Below, piece after piece: positions 20,067-28,423 of a DNA stretch of 64,000 nucleotides. The notes beneath the pieces are model-generated. The model worked only from the letters and a program-made list of their open reading frames with translations. It was not told the DNA's origin and searched no databases. Where the stretch lies: assembly GCF_000316515.1 (NCBI RefSeq), contig NC_019675.1, positions 2,815,964-2,879,963 of the forward strand, given 5' to 3'. The translations under genes and the position numbers were made by a program. Origin of the DNA: Cyanobium gracile PCC 6307 (lineage in GTDB: Bacteria; Cyanobacteriota; Cyanobacteriia; PCC-6307; Cyanobiaceae). Numbering within the stretch: position 1 is the stretch's first letter; every line of letters starts with the position of its first letter.

Positions 20067-20645
20067 ATGAACCGGCTGAAGGAATTGCTGAACGATTTAG
20101 AATCGGTTCCTGTTGAGCGGCGACCGTTGCGCAAGCTTCACCTAGACCCCGGTGAGTTCGCCTACCGAAGTGGAGACAGCGGTCAGGAGGTGTACCTCGT
20201 CCGCACCGGGGCGATCGAACTGGTCACCCTCTATCCCGAAACCGGAGAGGGTATCGACGGGAGCCACGGCCCGGGCCATGTGTTCGGTGAGGTGGAGCTC
20301 ATCGACGGCCGCGCCCGCACCCACACCGCCAGGGCCGCCAAACCCACCGAATTGCTCGTCTTCAACCGCGACGAGCTCATGGATCTGCTGTTCGAGCATC
20401 CCGAGCGGAGCCTGGTGCTCGGACGCAGCGTCTTCGACCGCCTCCGGGATCTCTACACCAACGAGACCCTGGAGTCCGACCTGGCGCGTCTGCGCGAGGA
20501 GATGCAGGCCAGCATCCGCGAGGCGGTCGTCGCCCATGAGGGCCGGGTGGTGCGCAGCCACAGCGGCATGGCCGCCATCGCCGTTCCCATCGTGCTGATG
20601 GTGCTGCTGGCGATCGGTTCCTACTGGTACTTTCACCGAGGCTGA
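20067..20645 (+). CDS. Membrane-anchored cyclic-nucleotide-binding-domain protein
   Basis: A 192-residue protein with a CAP_ED/cNMP-binding fold at about 20-135 (DPGEFAYRSGDSGQEVYLVRTGAIEL, GPGHVFGEVELIDG). A helical/coiled stretch (about 140-165) and one C-terminal transmembrane helix (about 170-188, AIAVPIVLMVLLAIGSYWYF) follow. There is no DNA-binding domain, so it is not a CRP-type regulator. The phosphate-binding cassette keeps FGE but has RARTHTARA in place of the usual RxATVxA. ATG at 20067 is chosen because upstream codons run through control DNA. Divergent from Rieske C. Confidence 0.82.
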   Translation: MNRLKELLNDLESVPVERRPLRKLHLDPGEFAYRSGDSGQEVYLVRTGAIELVTLYPETGEGIDGSHGPGHVFGEVELIDGRARTHTARAAKPTELLVFNRDELMDLLFEHPERSLVLGRSVFDRLRDLYTNETLESDLARLREEMQASIREAVVAHEGRVVRSHSGMAAIAVPIVLMVLLAIGSYWYFHRG

Positions 20646-20683
20646 GCCCCGTTCACGCAGCCCATCTCCCCTGGCCCCGTTCC

Positions 20684-20863
20684 ATGAGCATCCAGCCGGT
20701 CCCCCCTGAAGACAAGGAGCACGCCCTCTCCGAATTCCGGGAGCTGATCAGTGCCGACGTGGAGGCCGGTATCGACAACCACGAGCGCCGGATGACCCGG
20801 ATGGGCTTTCTGTTCCTGGCGATCTTCGTGGGCGTGGTCGGGCTGATGGCGGTTCTTCCCTGA
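20684..20863 (+). CDS. Small single-helix membrane protein (59 residues)
   Basis: ATG at 20684 opens 59 codons ending with TGA at 20861-20863. An acidic N-terminal half (EDKEHALSEFRELISADV) is followed by a basic stop-transfer region (NHERRMTRMG) and one hydrophobic helix (FLFLAIFVGVVGLMAVL). It lies 38 bases behind the cNMP-binding protein and may be co-transcribed. It resembles small photosynthetic or NDH accessory subunits only in size and shape; I cannot assign it. Confidence 0.6.
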   Translation: MSIQPVPPEDKEHALSEFRELISADVEAGIDNHERRMTRMGFLFLAIFVGVVGLMAVLP

Positions 20864-20935
20864 GGCCGTCCCCCAGGCCCCCGCCCTCCTGCGGGGCCGT
20901 GGGCCATGGGTCATGGGTGACGAACGGCGCTCAGC

Positions 20936-21364
20936 TCAGACCGCGGCCTTCTGGTTGGCGAGCAGGCTCTTCAGCTTGGCCAGTTCACCGGCCCAGCGGG
21001 GATCGGGGGCGCCTTCACCGACGGCGTCGGCGTGGACCACCTTGTTGACGCTCTTGCGGGCGGCCGTAGGGGCGCTGCCGGGACGGCGGTCGCCGCCGGC
21101 GGCACCGCGGACCTCACGGCGCTGCTCGGAGATCTCGATGCGCAGGGTGCTGCCGCCGAAGTCCTTGCCGTTGAGCTGGGCGATCACGGCCTCGGCCTGG
21201 GCCAGGTCGTCGACATTGGCGAAGCCGAAGCCGCGGCAGGTTCCGGTCTCGCGGTCGTTCACCGCCTTGAAACGCACCCCTTCTCCCACGCTCGAGAAGA
21301 GAGCATCCAGCTCTTTGGCATCAAAGGTTTGCGGCAGGTTGCCGACATAGAGACGAACGCTCAT
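20936..21364 (-). CDS. RNA-binding protein with one RRM (cyanobacterial Rbp type)
   Basis: A 142-residue protein. The RRM covers residues 1-80, with RNP2 (RLYVGNLP) and RNP1 (CRGFGFANV) both intact. The tail is basic and disordered (residues 85-125), and the protein ends in an amphipathic stretch, GELAKLKSLLANQKAAV. Cyanobacterial Rbp proteins are often cold-induced and affect mRNA stability or thylakoid mRNA location; this is family knowledge. ATG at 21364 (MSVRLYVGNL) is the standard family start. Confidence 0.92.
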   Translation of the reverse strand: MSVRLYVGNLPQTFDAKELDALFSSVGEGVRFKAVNDRETGTCRGFGFANVDDLAQAEAVIAQLNGKDFGGSTLRIEISEQRREVRGAAGGDRRPGSAPTAARKSVNKVVHADAVGEGAPDPRWAGELAKLKSLLANQKAAV

Positions 21365-21430
21365 GGGGAGGGGCTCAGGAAAGGGAAAAAACTCTGGCAG
21401 GCGGTGCGATCGCGCCATTGCATCCAGCAG

Positions 21431-22759
21431 TTAATCACGCCGGGGGGCCGACTCCGATCCGGGTCCCCGTCGCTCCAGCCAGAGTCGGGCGGCGGCAACG
21501 GCCTCGTCGATCGCACCCTGGTCCGTCGACTCCGCTGTGTCCATCGCTGCGGTTCCACCCAGTCGACCGAAGGCCCGTTCGGCCGTGAGGTGGTCGATCA
21601 GCTGGCCCAGCCGGGGACCCGGCGGGATGGCCAGGAGCTGCTGCAGCCGGCGGCCGTCCAGGGGCGGGCGGGGATGGAAGAGGCGATCTGCCGGGTCCCG
21701 CCAACGTTCCATGGCCGCCCGTGCCGCCCCGGGATCGATCTGCAGCAGCAGGGCGGGGAGATCCTCCTCCAGCTGGCGGTGTAGCAGCAGCCGCTCCGCC
21801 TCGGCCAGGCTCTCCAGGGACAGCCGTCCCTCGGGCGAGGCGCTCCGCTGGAGCCGTTCGAGCCAGTCCCGCAGCCGCTGGCAGCGCTGCTGAAGGCGCC
21901 GGCTGGCTCGCAGCCGCTCCAGGGTCGGGCCGTTGAGCACGGCCGCCAGCCGCGCCAGCGGCAGGGCCCAGGCCTCCGGCGGCGTCAGCCCGCAGGCCTG
22001 CAGCCGTTGCGGCCCCAGGGGCTCCAGCCGGTCCTCGGACCCGTCGGCGGCCCCCCAGGGCTGGAGCAGCCCCGCCTCCAGGGCCCGCCCCAGCCCCCGG
22101 TGCCCCTCGGGGGCGGCCGCCAGCCGTTCCAGCTCCGCCAGCACCCGCTCGCCGGCGACGGTGGTGATCCGCTGCCGGTGGCGCCCGATCAGGGCCCAGG
22201 TGGCCGGAGCGATGCGGAACGTAAGTTCGCAGGCCAGCCGCACCCCCCGCAGCAGCCGCAGGGGGTCATCGAGCAGGTTCGCTTCGCTGATGGCCACCAG
22301 CCGGCGTGCCGCCAGGTCCGGCAGCCCGCCGCAGGGGTCGATCAGCCGCAGATCCGCGACCGATCCGCGGCCCTGAAGCTGCGCCCCTTCCAGGGGCAGG
22401 GCGATGGCGTTGGCGGTGAAGTCCCGGCGGGCCAGGTCGGCGGCCAGATCCCCACCGGCGCAGCGGGCCAGGTCGATCGTCCAGCCCTTCAGCACCAGCC
22501 GGGCGATCGAGCGCTCCTGGTCGAGCACCACGCAGCTGCCCCCCAGCTGCCGCCCCAGGCGCCGGGCCAGGTCGATGGCGTCCACGGGCACCACCAGGTC
22601 CAGATCCGGCCGGTCGGCCAGGCGTCCCAGCAGGCCGTCCCGGACCGCTCCCCCCACCAGCGCCGTGCCCGCCGGCAGCTGCTGGGGGGCCACCGGCCAG
22701 GTTTCCGGCGCCAGGGCCCGCCACAGTTCAGGGACTTGACGTCCCGGCTCGCACGCCAC
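21431..22759 (-). CDS. cca: CCA tRNA nucleotidyltransferase / poly(A) polymerase family
   Basis: A nucleotidyltransferase of about 440 residues that adds or repairs CCA ends of tRNAs. Class II signatures are present: GGAVRDGLLG, the catalytic acidic pair in RPDLDLVV, and RRDFTANAIALPL. The downstream head/neck segment (ANLLDDPLRLLRGVRLACEL) follows. An Arg/Leu-rich helical body fills the C-terminal half. The start is uncertain. GTG at 22759 fits the divergent spacing with ycf34, whereas ATG at 22795 would lie inside ycf34. tRNA-Asn in this window lacks an encoded CCA, so the cell needs this enzyme. Confidence 0.9.
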   Translation of the reverse strand: MACEPGRQVPELWRALAPETWPVAPQQLPAGTALVGGAVRDGLLGRLADRPDLDLVVPVDAIDLARRLGRQLGGSCVVLDQERSIARLVLKGWTIDLARCAGGDLAADLARRDFTANAIALPLEGAQLQGRGSVADLRLIDPCGGLPDLAARRLVAISEANLLDDPLRLLRGVRLACELTFRIAPATWALIGRHRQRITTVAGERVLAELERLAAAPEGHRGLGRALEAGLLQPWGAADGSEDRLEPLGPQRLQACGLTPPEAWALPLARLAAVLNGPTLERLRASRRLQQRCQRLRDWLERLQRSASPEGRLSLESLAEAERLLLHRQLEEDLPALLLQIDPGAARAAMERWRDPADRLFHPRPPLDGRRLQQLLAIPPGPRLGQLIDHLTAERAFGRLGGTAAMDTAESTDQGAIDEAVAAARLWLERRGPGSESAPRRD

Positions 22760-22787
22760 AATGGGCGCCCTGCTGGGCCGCGGCGGC

Positions 22788-23045
22788 ATGTGCATCTGCG
22801 TGGATTGCCACTGGGTCGAGCGGTGTCAGGCCTACCACGCGGTCGAGCGTCAGCACGGCGTCGCCCACCTCAATCCCCAACCCGACTTCCGCCCCTGCCA
22901 GCCGCGCATCCACGTGCAGGTGGTCGATCTCGATGTCGCCGGCACCAGCGTGGGGGTGGAGTGGGACGTGCGGGCCTGCTCCGACTTCCGCTCCGATCCG
23001 GGCCGCTGGCGTCGCTGCCGCCCCGACGGACCGCTGCCCCCATGA
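22788..23045 (+). CDS. ycf34: Ycf34 family protein
   Basis: An 85-residue protein of the Ycf34 family, found in cyanobacteria and red-lineage plastids. The cysteine pattern at the start (MCICVDCHWVERCQAYH) and later CQ and CSDFRSD are characteristic. A cyanobacterial homologue was reported to bind an Fe-S cluster and affect photosynthetic electron flow. It overlaps tsaB by ATGA (23042-23045). Confidence 0.93.
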   Translation: MCICVDCHWVERCQAYHAVERQHGVAHLNPQPDFRPCQPRIHVQVVDLDVAGTSVGVEWDVRACSDFRSDPGRWRRCRPDGPLPP

Positions 23046-23701
23046 GCCTGCTTCCCGATCCGGACGGCCGCCGCTGGCTGCTGGCCCTGCACAGCTCCAG
23101 CGAGAGCCTCGGCGTGGGGCTGCAGCGCCTCGGGGCGACGGCGCCCGAGCGGCTGGAGACGTTCCCCCTCGGCCGCTCCCTCTCCAACGGGCTGTTCGAC
23201 TGCCTGGAGTCGGTGCTGCCGGCCAGCGCGTGGCCCCAGCTGGGCCGCCTGGCGGTGGCCACCGGCCCCGGAGGCTTCACCGGCACCCGCCTGACGGTGG
23301 TGCTGGCCCGCACCCTGGCCCAGCAGCTGGCGCTGCCCCTCGATGGGATCAGCAGTTTCCGCCTGATGGCCCGCCGCCTGCTCACCGGATCAGAGCCGCC
23401 TGGCGGTGACGGCCCCTTCTGGCTGCTGCAGGAACTGCCGCGGCGCGGTGTGGTGGCGGGGCTCTACGGCGCCGACCCCGGCCAGCCCGGCGGTGTCGCC
23501 GAGCTGGAGGCGCCCCGTCTCCACCGCGACAGCGAGGCACTGGCCCCGCACCCGATCCATCCGGCCCTGGTGCAGCTGCCGGAGGACGTGATCCAGCTGC
23601 TCGGCTTCAGTGGGGCGAACGCCGCCGCGGGTCGGGACGCCCCCTGGCAACCGGTGCTGCCCCTCTATCCCACCAGTCCGGTGGAGGCGCTCCCATGCTG
23701 A
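23042..23701 (+). CDS. tsaB: tRNA threonylcarbamoyladenosine biosynthesis protein TsaB
   Basis: A 219-residue ASKHA-fold partner of TsaD in making t6A37 on ANN-decoding tRNAs. The N-terminal ALHSSSESLGVGL and the conserved GRLAVATGPGGFTGTRLTVVLART segment identify TsaB (YeaZ). No catalytic residues are expected, since TsaB acts by dimerising with TsaD. It is coupled to ycf34 upstream and overlaps the DUF218 gene by 7 bases downstream. Confidence 0.93.
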   Translation: MSLLPDPDGRRWLLALHSSSESLGVGLQRLGATAPERLETFPLGRSLSNGLFDCLESVLPASAWPQLGRLAVATGPGGFTGTRLTVVLARTLAQQLALPLDGISSFRLMARRLLTGSEPPGGDGPFWLLQELPRRGVVAGLYGADPGQPGGVAELEAPRLHRDSEALAPHPIHPALVQLPEDVIQLLGFSGANAAAGRDAPWQPVLPLYPTSPVEALPC

Positions 23702-24417
23702 GCCCCCCCGGACCCCGACCCGGTGCAGGTCCCCAGCCCCGGCCGCGCCGGCGTCGCTCGCGCCGCCCCTCCCCTGCCCCCCTGCCCCCGGCCGTCGCCC
23801 CCCAGCGCTCCCGCCGCGGGCCGCGCCGCCGGCGACCCGTTTCGGGGCGGGTGGTGCTGGCGGGCCTGGCGGGACTGGCCCTGCTGTGGCTGTCGCGGGG
23901 CGGGTGGTGGCCCACGCCGCCGCCCCCCCAGATGATTCTGGTGCTGGGGGGGGATGCGGATCGGGAGGCGGCGGCCGCCCGCCTGGCCCGGGTGGACGGC
24001 CTGCCGGTGGTGGTCACCGGCGGCACCAACCCCGAATACGCCCACTGGCTGTTCCTGCAGAAGGAGGGTCTGTCCCCCCGCCAGGTTCAGCTCGACTACC
24101 GGGCCCGTGACACGGTGTCCAACTTCACCTCCCTGGTGGATGACCTGCGCAAGGCCCGGATCCGCCATGCCCTGCTGGTCACCTCCGCCGACCACATGGA
24201 GCGGGCCCTGCTGGTGGGGCGGATCGTGGCCGGCAGCCGCGGCATCCATCTCACCCCGGTCCCCGTGCCCTGCGGCGGGCTCTGCGTCGTCGAGGGCCGG
24301 CGGCGCCTCTGGGGCGACGGCGCCAGGGCGGCCCTGTGGGTGGTCAGCGGTCAGGACATCAGGCCGTGGGTGGAAGAGCGGGTGGCTCCCTGGCTGGAAA
24401 AAGCAGGGATCCGCTGA
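23695..24417 (+). CDS. YdcF/DUF218-family membrane protein
   Basis: A 240-residue protein. An unusual Arg/Pro-rich N-terminus (residues 1-50) precedes one membrane helix (about 52-68, VVLAGLAGLALLWLSRGGW). A DUF218 domain follows, with its opening ILVLGGDADREAAAARLA, then VVVTGGTNPEY and the central TVSNFTSL and LLVTSADHMERAL. Domain members include SanA/YdcF, linked to envelope functions without a firm reaction. The basic N-terminus implies the domain faces the periplasm. It overlaps plsC at its 3' end by 59 bp, convergently. Confidence 0.85.
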   Translation: MLSPPGPRPGAGPQPRPRRRRSRRPSPAPLPPAVAPQRSRRGPRRRRPVSGRVVLAGLAGLALLWLSRGGWWPTPPPPQMILVLGGDADREAAAARLARVDGLPVVVTGGTNPEYAHWLFLQKEGLSPRQVQLDYRARDTVSNFTSLVDDLRKARIRHALLVTSADHMERALLVGRIVAGSRGIHLTPVPVPCGGLCVVEGRRRLWGDGARAALWVVSGQDIRPWVEERVAPWLEKAGIR

Positions 24418-25084
24418 TCGGGCCGAGGTCGAGCATCCGGTTGATCTGCTCCTGGGCGGCCCGGGTGGTGGCGTCCAGGTCGGGGCGGCGCCGGGAGGCC
24501 GGCGGCGGGATCGGGGTGCCGATGCGGATGTGGACCGGCACCAGCCGGGGGCCGTGTCCACCGGGTCCCAGGGCCCGGTGGCTGTTGATGATCGCCACCG
24601 GCAGCAGCGGTACGCCGGCCCGGGCTGCCAGCAGGGCCGCCCCCGGCTGGGGCTGGTTGACGCGGCCATCCGGCTGGCGGGTGCCGTCGAGGAACACGCC
24701 GGTGGCCCAGCCCTGCAGCAGCCGGTCGGTGGCGGTGCGGATCGCCTCGCGATCGCCGGCGCCGCGCTCCACCGGGTAGGCGCCGCAGGCCCGGATGATG
24801 GGGCCCAGCAGCGGCACCCGGAACAGCTCCGCCTTGGCCATGAAGGCCACCGGCCGGCCCAGGGCGTGCCCCAGCAGCGGCGGGTCCAGGTGGGAGCCGT
24901 GGTTGGCCACCACCACCACGGCCCCCTCCAGGGGCACGTGGTCGTTGCCGGTGGTCCGGCCCCGGAACAGCAGCCGGAACACGGGGAACACCAGCAGGTA
25001 GCTGATCAGCCGGTAGGTGAGGCTCGGCTTCGGTGTGCTCAGCAGGGCGGGGGGGTCGGCCGGGGGCCGGCGGCGGCGTCTCAC
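24359..25084 (-). CDS. plsC: 1-acyl-sn-glycerol-3-phosphate acyltransferase
   Basis: A 241-residue acyltransferase that makes phosphatidic acid at the membrane. Block I is NHGSHLDP (catalytic NHx4D). Block II is replaced by VAFMAKAELFRVPLLGPI, and block III reads VFLDGTRQPDG, with Asp where most PlsC proteins have PEGTR. The N-terminus is basic with a membrane-associating stretch (YLLVFPVFRLLF). It starts with GTG at 25084, overlapping the fabD stop. Last gene of the fatty-acid/phospholipid operon. Confidence 0.9.
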   Translation of the reverse strand: MRRRRRPPADPPALLSTPKPSLTYRLISYLLVFPVFRLLFRGRTTGNDHVPLEGAVVVVANHGSHLDPPLLGHALGRPVAFMAKAELFRVPLLGPIIRACGAYPVERGAGDREAIRTATDRLLQGWATGVFLDGTRQPDGRVNQPQPGAALLAARAGVPLLPVAIINSHRALGPGGHGPRLVPVHIRIGTPIPPPASRRRPDLDATTRAAQEQINRMLDLGPISGSLLFPAREPPALPPTA

Positions 25085-25953
25085 TGGCCCAGGTCGGCGG
25101 CGGTGGCGATCTGGGCAGTGCCGAGGCCGGGGCAGCTGCGCTTGATCAGGCCGGAGAGCACGTTGCCCGGACCGATCTCCACGGCGGTGCTGATCCCCTC
25201 GCCCTGCAGCCGTTCCATCGTCTCCCGCCAGCGCACCCCCAGGGTCATCTGCCGGCGAAGCCGGTCCTTGAGCACCGTGGCGTCGGTCTCGGGCCGGGGA
25301 TCGGCGTTGCTGAGCACGGGGATCCGGGCGTCGGCGAACGGCACCGCCTCCAGTTCGGCGGCGAAGGCCTCGGCGGCGGCGGCCATGAAGGGGGAATGGA
25401 AGGCGCCGGACACCGCCAGGGGGATGGCCCGCTTGCAGCGCACTGTGGCCGTGACGCTGGCCACCGCCTCCGGGGTGCCGGAGAGCACCACCTGGGCGGC
25501 GCTGTTGTCGTTGGCGATGACCACCCCCTCGGTGGCGGCCACCGCCTGCTCGAGCTCGTCCCGGTCGAAACCCATCACGGCGGTCATGGCACCGCCGCCG
25601 GCGGCCGCCATCAGTTCGCTGCGGCGGCGCATCAGCTGCAGGCCGGTCTCGGCATCGAAGACCCCGGCGGCGTAGAGGGCCACCAGCTCACCCAGGCTGT
25701 GGCCCGCCACCAGCCGGGCGCTGCGGCCCTGGCCGTGGAGCGCATCCACCAACAGGCTTTCGACCACGAACAGGGCTGGCTGGGTGTTGCGGGTGTCGTT
25801 GAGTTCGTCTCCGGCGCAGATGGCCAGCAGGTCGCGGCCGAGCAGCTCGGAGGCCCGATCGAAGCGCTCCCGGGCCCCCGGCAGGTCGATCACCCCCTCC
25901 GCCATCCCCGGCTTCTGCGAACCCTGTCCCGGAAACACCCAGGCGATGGCCAT
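25081..25953 (-). CDS. fabD: Malonyl-CoA:ACP transacylase
   Basis: A 290-residue enzyme loading malonyl groups onto acyl carrier protein. The N-terminal FPGQGSQKPGM, the nucleophile elbow GHSLGE (Ser) with LVALYAAG, the later SGAFHSPFM (His) and the C-terminal EIGPGNVLSGLIKR are all canonical. Length is normal. It lies 27 bases after fabH and overlaps plsC by 4 bases. Confidence 0.96.
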   Translation of the reverse strand: MAIAWVFPGQGSQKPGMAEGVIDLPGARERFDRASELLGRDLLAICAGDELNDTRNTQPALFVVESLLVDALHGQGRSARLVAGHSLGELVALYAAGVFDAETGLQLMRRRSELMAAAGGGAMTAVMGFDRDELEQAVAATEGVVIANDNSAAQVVLSGTPEAVASVTATVRCKRAIPLAVSGAFHSPFMAAAAEAFAAELEAVPFADARIPVLSNADPRPETDATVLKDRLRRQMTLGVRWRETMERLQGEGISTAVEIGPGNVLSGLIKRSCPGLGTAQIATAADLGQ

Positions 25954-25980
25954 GCAAGCCTCCCGTTCAACGGCAGGAGA

Positions 25981-27036
25981 TTAGGGCTCGGCTGGGGGGC
26001 CCCCAGGACCACTCCAGCGGAACAGGGCGGCGCCCCAGCTGAGGCCGGCGCCGAAGCCGCTGCTGGCGATCAGGTCGCCGGCGCCGACCCGCCCATCTCG
26101 CACCGCTTCGTCGAGCATCAGCGGGATCGTGGCGGCGGAGGTGTTGCCGTAGGCCGAAAGGTTGCTGAGAACCCGCTCGGCGGGCATGGCGAAGCGCTCG
26201 GCCACGGCGTCGAGGATGCGCTGGTTGGCCTGGTGCAGCAGCAGCCAGTCGACGTCCGCGGCGGCGGTTCCCGTGGCCTCGAGCAGCTCCGCCAGCACAG
26301 CGGGCACCTCGCGCACGGCGAACTTATAAACCTCCTGACCGTTCATGTGGATGGGCGCGAAGCCGCCCACCTGGGCCGAGAGATTCCCCACCAACGGCTG
26401 GTGCTCGACCACCTGGGCCAGGGTGAGGCAGGCGTTGCGGCTGCCGTCCGAGCGCATGCGGAAGCCCACCAGGCTGTCGCCGGTGGGGTCGCAGGCCTCC
26501 ACGGCCAGGGCACCGGCCCCGTCGCCGAACAGCACGCAGGTGCGGCGGTCGTCCCAGTCGAGCCAGCGGCTCAGCTGGTCGGCGCCGATCACCAGCACCC
26601 GCTGCATCGTGCCGCTGCGGATGTACTGGGCGGCCGTGATCAGGGCGAACAGAAAGCCGCTGCAGGCCGCCGTGAGATCGAAGGCCACCGCCCGGTGGGC
26701 CCCCAGGGCCGCCTGCACCCGCGGGGCGGTGCCGAACAGGTCGTCCGGGCTGGAGGTGGCCAGCAGGATCAGATCCACCTGCTCGGGGGCCCAGCCCGCA
26801 TGGGCCAGGGCCGCCCGGCCCGCCTCGGCGGCCAGGCTGGTGACGGTCTCACCAGGGCCGGCCACGCGCCGGGCACCGATGCCGGTGCGGCTGCGGATCC
26901 AGTCGTCGTTGGTCTCGACCCGCTCGCTCAGCTGGTCGTTACTGATGCTGGCGGCGGGGAGGGCGCGTCCGCTGCCCACCAGGGCCATTCCCCGCAAGGC
27001 GGCCGTGGTCCCCGTCGTGTCTGACCCGAGCGGCAC
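25981..27036 (-). CDS. fabH: 3-oxoacyl-ACP synthase III
   Basis: A KAS III enzyme that starts fatty-acid synthesis by condensing acetyl-CoA with malonyl-ACP. The catalytic triad is visible: Cys in FDLTAACSGF, His in LLLHQANQRI and Asn in SAYGNTSAA. The TGIGARR region near the N-terminus is typical. The frame begins with GTG at 27036 (351 codons); ATG at 26988 (MALVGSGRALP) is an alternative closer to the usual length. It lies 25 bases after plsX. Confidence 0.95.
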   Translation of the reverse strand: MPLGSDTTGTTAALRGMALVGSGRALPAASISNDQLSERVETNDDWIRSRTGIGARRVAGPGETVTSLAAEAGRAALAHAGWAPEQVDLILLATSSPDDLFGTAPRVQAALGAHRAVAFDLTAACSGFLFALITAAQYIRSGTMQRVLVIGADQLSRWLDWDDRRTCVLFGDGAGALAVEACDPTGDSLVGFRMRSDGSRNACLTLAQVVEHQPLVGNLSAQVGGFAPIHMNGQEVYKFAVREVPAVLAELLEATGTAAADVDWLLLHQANQRILDAVAERFAMPAERVLSNLSAYGNTSAATIPLMLDEAVRDGRVGAGDLIASSGFGAGLSWGAALFRWSGPGGPPAEP

Positions 27037-27061
27037 CCATTCGGTTCACAGGTGGGCTCAG

Positions 27062-28423
27062 TCAACCACAGGTGCTTGCCACTCCGGCGCTCCCCTTGCC
27101 GAGGGCGTGCAGGTCGTCCATGACGCCGTGGCTGGCGGCGGAGTGGGCCAGCCGCAGGGCGCTCACCACCGAAAGGGCCCGGCTGCTGCCATGGCCGATG
27201 ACGCAGACCCCGTCGACCCCGAGCAGCAGCGCGCCGCCGTGCTCGGCATGGTCGAGGCGCTTCTTGATCCGCACCAGGTTGCTGCGCAGGAAGGCCGAGC
27301 CCACCTTGCCCCGCCGACCCCGGGGCAACTCGGCCCGCAGGACGTCCAGCAGGACGCTGCCCACCGATTCGAGGAATTTCAGCAGCACGTTGCCGGTGAA
27401 GCCGTCGCAGACCACCACGTCGAAGTCGCCGGAGAGGATGTCGCGCCCCTCGCAGTTGCCGGCAAACACGAAGCGCTCGTCGCCCGCCAGCAACGGATGG
27501 GTGCGCAGGCAGAGGTCGTTGCCCTTGCACGCCTCCTCGCCGATGTTCACCAGGCCGATGCGGGGGCGCTTCACCTGCAGCACGTCACGGCTGTAGATGT
27601 TCCCGAGCAGGGCGAACTGGTGCAGCCATTCGGGCTTGCAGTCCATGTTGGCCCCCACGTCGAGCACCAGCACCTGCTGGCTGGGGTCCTTGGTGGGGAA
27701 CAGGGCGCCGATGGCCGGACGATCGATGCCGGCCAGCCGGCCGAGGCGGAAGATCGCCGCCGCCATCACCGCACCGGAGTTGCCGGCGGAATAGACGGCG
27801 GTGGCCTCGCCTTTCTTGACCAGGTCCATGGCCAGGTTGATGCTGGCGTCGCGCTTGCGGCGCACCACGGTGGCCTCCTCGTTCATGCCCACCGACGGGC
27901 CGCTGGCCACCACCTGGATCAGGCCGCGCTGCACCGCCTCCTCCAGCTCCTGGCCCAGGCCCATGGCCGCCACCGCCCGCCGCAGCGGCTCCGGCTCGGC
28001 CACGAAACGGATGCGCAGGGGCAGCAGGGCCACGGCCCGCAGACAGCCCTCCAGGATCGGCCCAGGGGCGTGGTCCCCGCCCATGCCGTCCACGGCCACC
28101 CAGAGGCGCTGGCGGTCGTCGATGGCGGCGCCGGTGTGGCTGCCCTGCTGCAGGCGCCGCAGCGGATCGAACACCAGGGGCTGGAGCACGGAGCCCGCCA
28201 CGTTGGTGGCGGCGCCGGCCATGCTGCCGGCCACCGACACCGCCCCGGAGGCCGCTCCGCTGGCGGTGGCGGTGGCGGTGCCCACGAGGCTGGTGACGGC
28301 GGCATTGCGCCGATACCAGATCACCAGGCGGCGGATCGTGCGGTTGGGTTTGGGGCGGTTGGAGGCGAAGCGACGGCCTTCGCGCCCTGCGCCTTCAGGA
28401 TCCTTCGGTGGCAACGGGTTCAA
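27062..28423 (-). CDS. plsX: Phosphate acyltransferase PlsX with N-terminal extension
   Basis: PlsX converts acyl-ACP to acyl-phosphate for phospholipid synthesis. The catalytic core begins at about residue 107 (LWVAVDGMGGDHAPG). It includes AGNSGAVMAAA, VLDVGANMDCKPEWL and VVCDGFTGNVLLK. Ahead of it is an extension of roughly 105 residues. This has a basic segment (RRLVIWYRRN) and an Ala/Gly/Val-rich, amphipathic stretch that could bind membrane. The start is uncertain: TTG 28423 or 28414 overlaps the end of rpaB, and GTG 28324 would remove most of the basic segment. Most bacterial PlsX proteins lack such a tail. Confidence 0.9.
   Translation of the reverse strand: MNPLPPKDPEGAGREGRRFASNRPKPNRTIRRLVIWYRRNAAVTSLVGTATATASGAASGAVSVAGSMAGAATNVAGSVLQPLVFDPLRRLQQGSHTGAAIDDRQRLWVAVDGMGGDHAPGPILEGCLRAVALLPLRIRFVAEPEPLRRAVAAMGLGQELEEAVQRGLIQVVASGPSVGMNEEATVVRRKRDASINLAMDLVKKGEATAVYSAGNSGAVMAAAIFRLGRLAGIDRPAIGALFPTKDPSQQVLVLDVGANMDCKPEWLHQFALLGNIYSRDVLQVKRPRIGLVNIGEEACKGNDLCLRTHPLLAGDERFVFAGNCEGRDILSGDFDVVVCDGFTGNVLLKFLESVGSVLLDVLRAELPRGRRGKVGSAFLRSNLVRIKKRLDHAEHGGALLLGVDGVCVIGHGSSRALSVVSALRLAHSAASHGVMDDLHALGKGSAGVASTCG

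Noticed and set aside
20864-20935. Terminator between the 59-residue protein gene and the RRM gene
   Set aside because: A CCCCGC/GCGGGG pairing exists but no T-run follows on either strand, so support is too weak.
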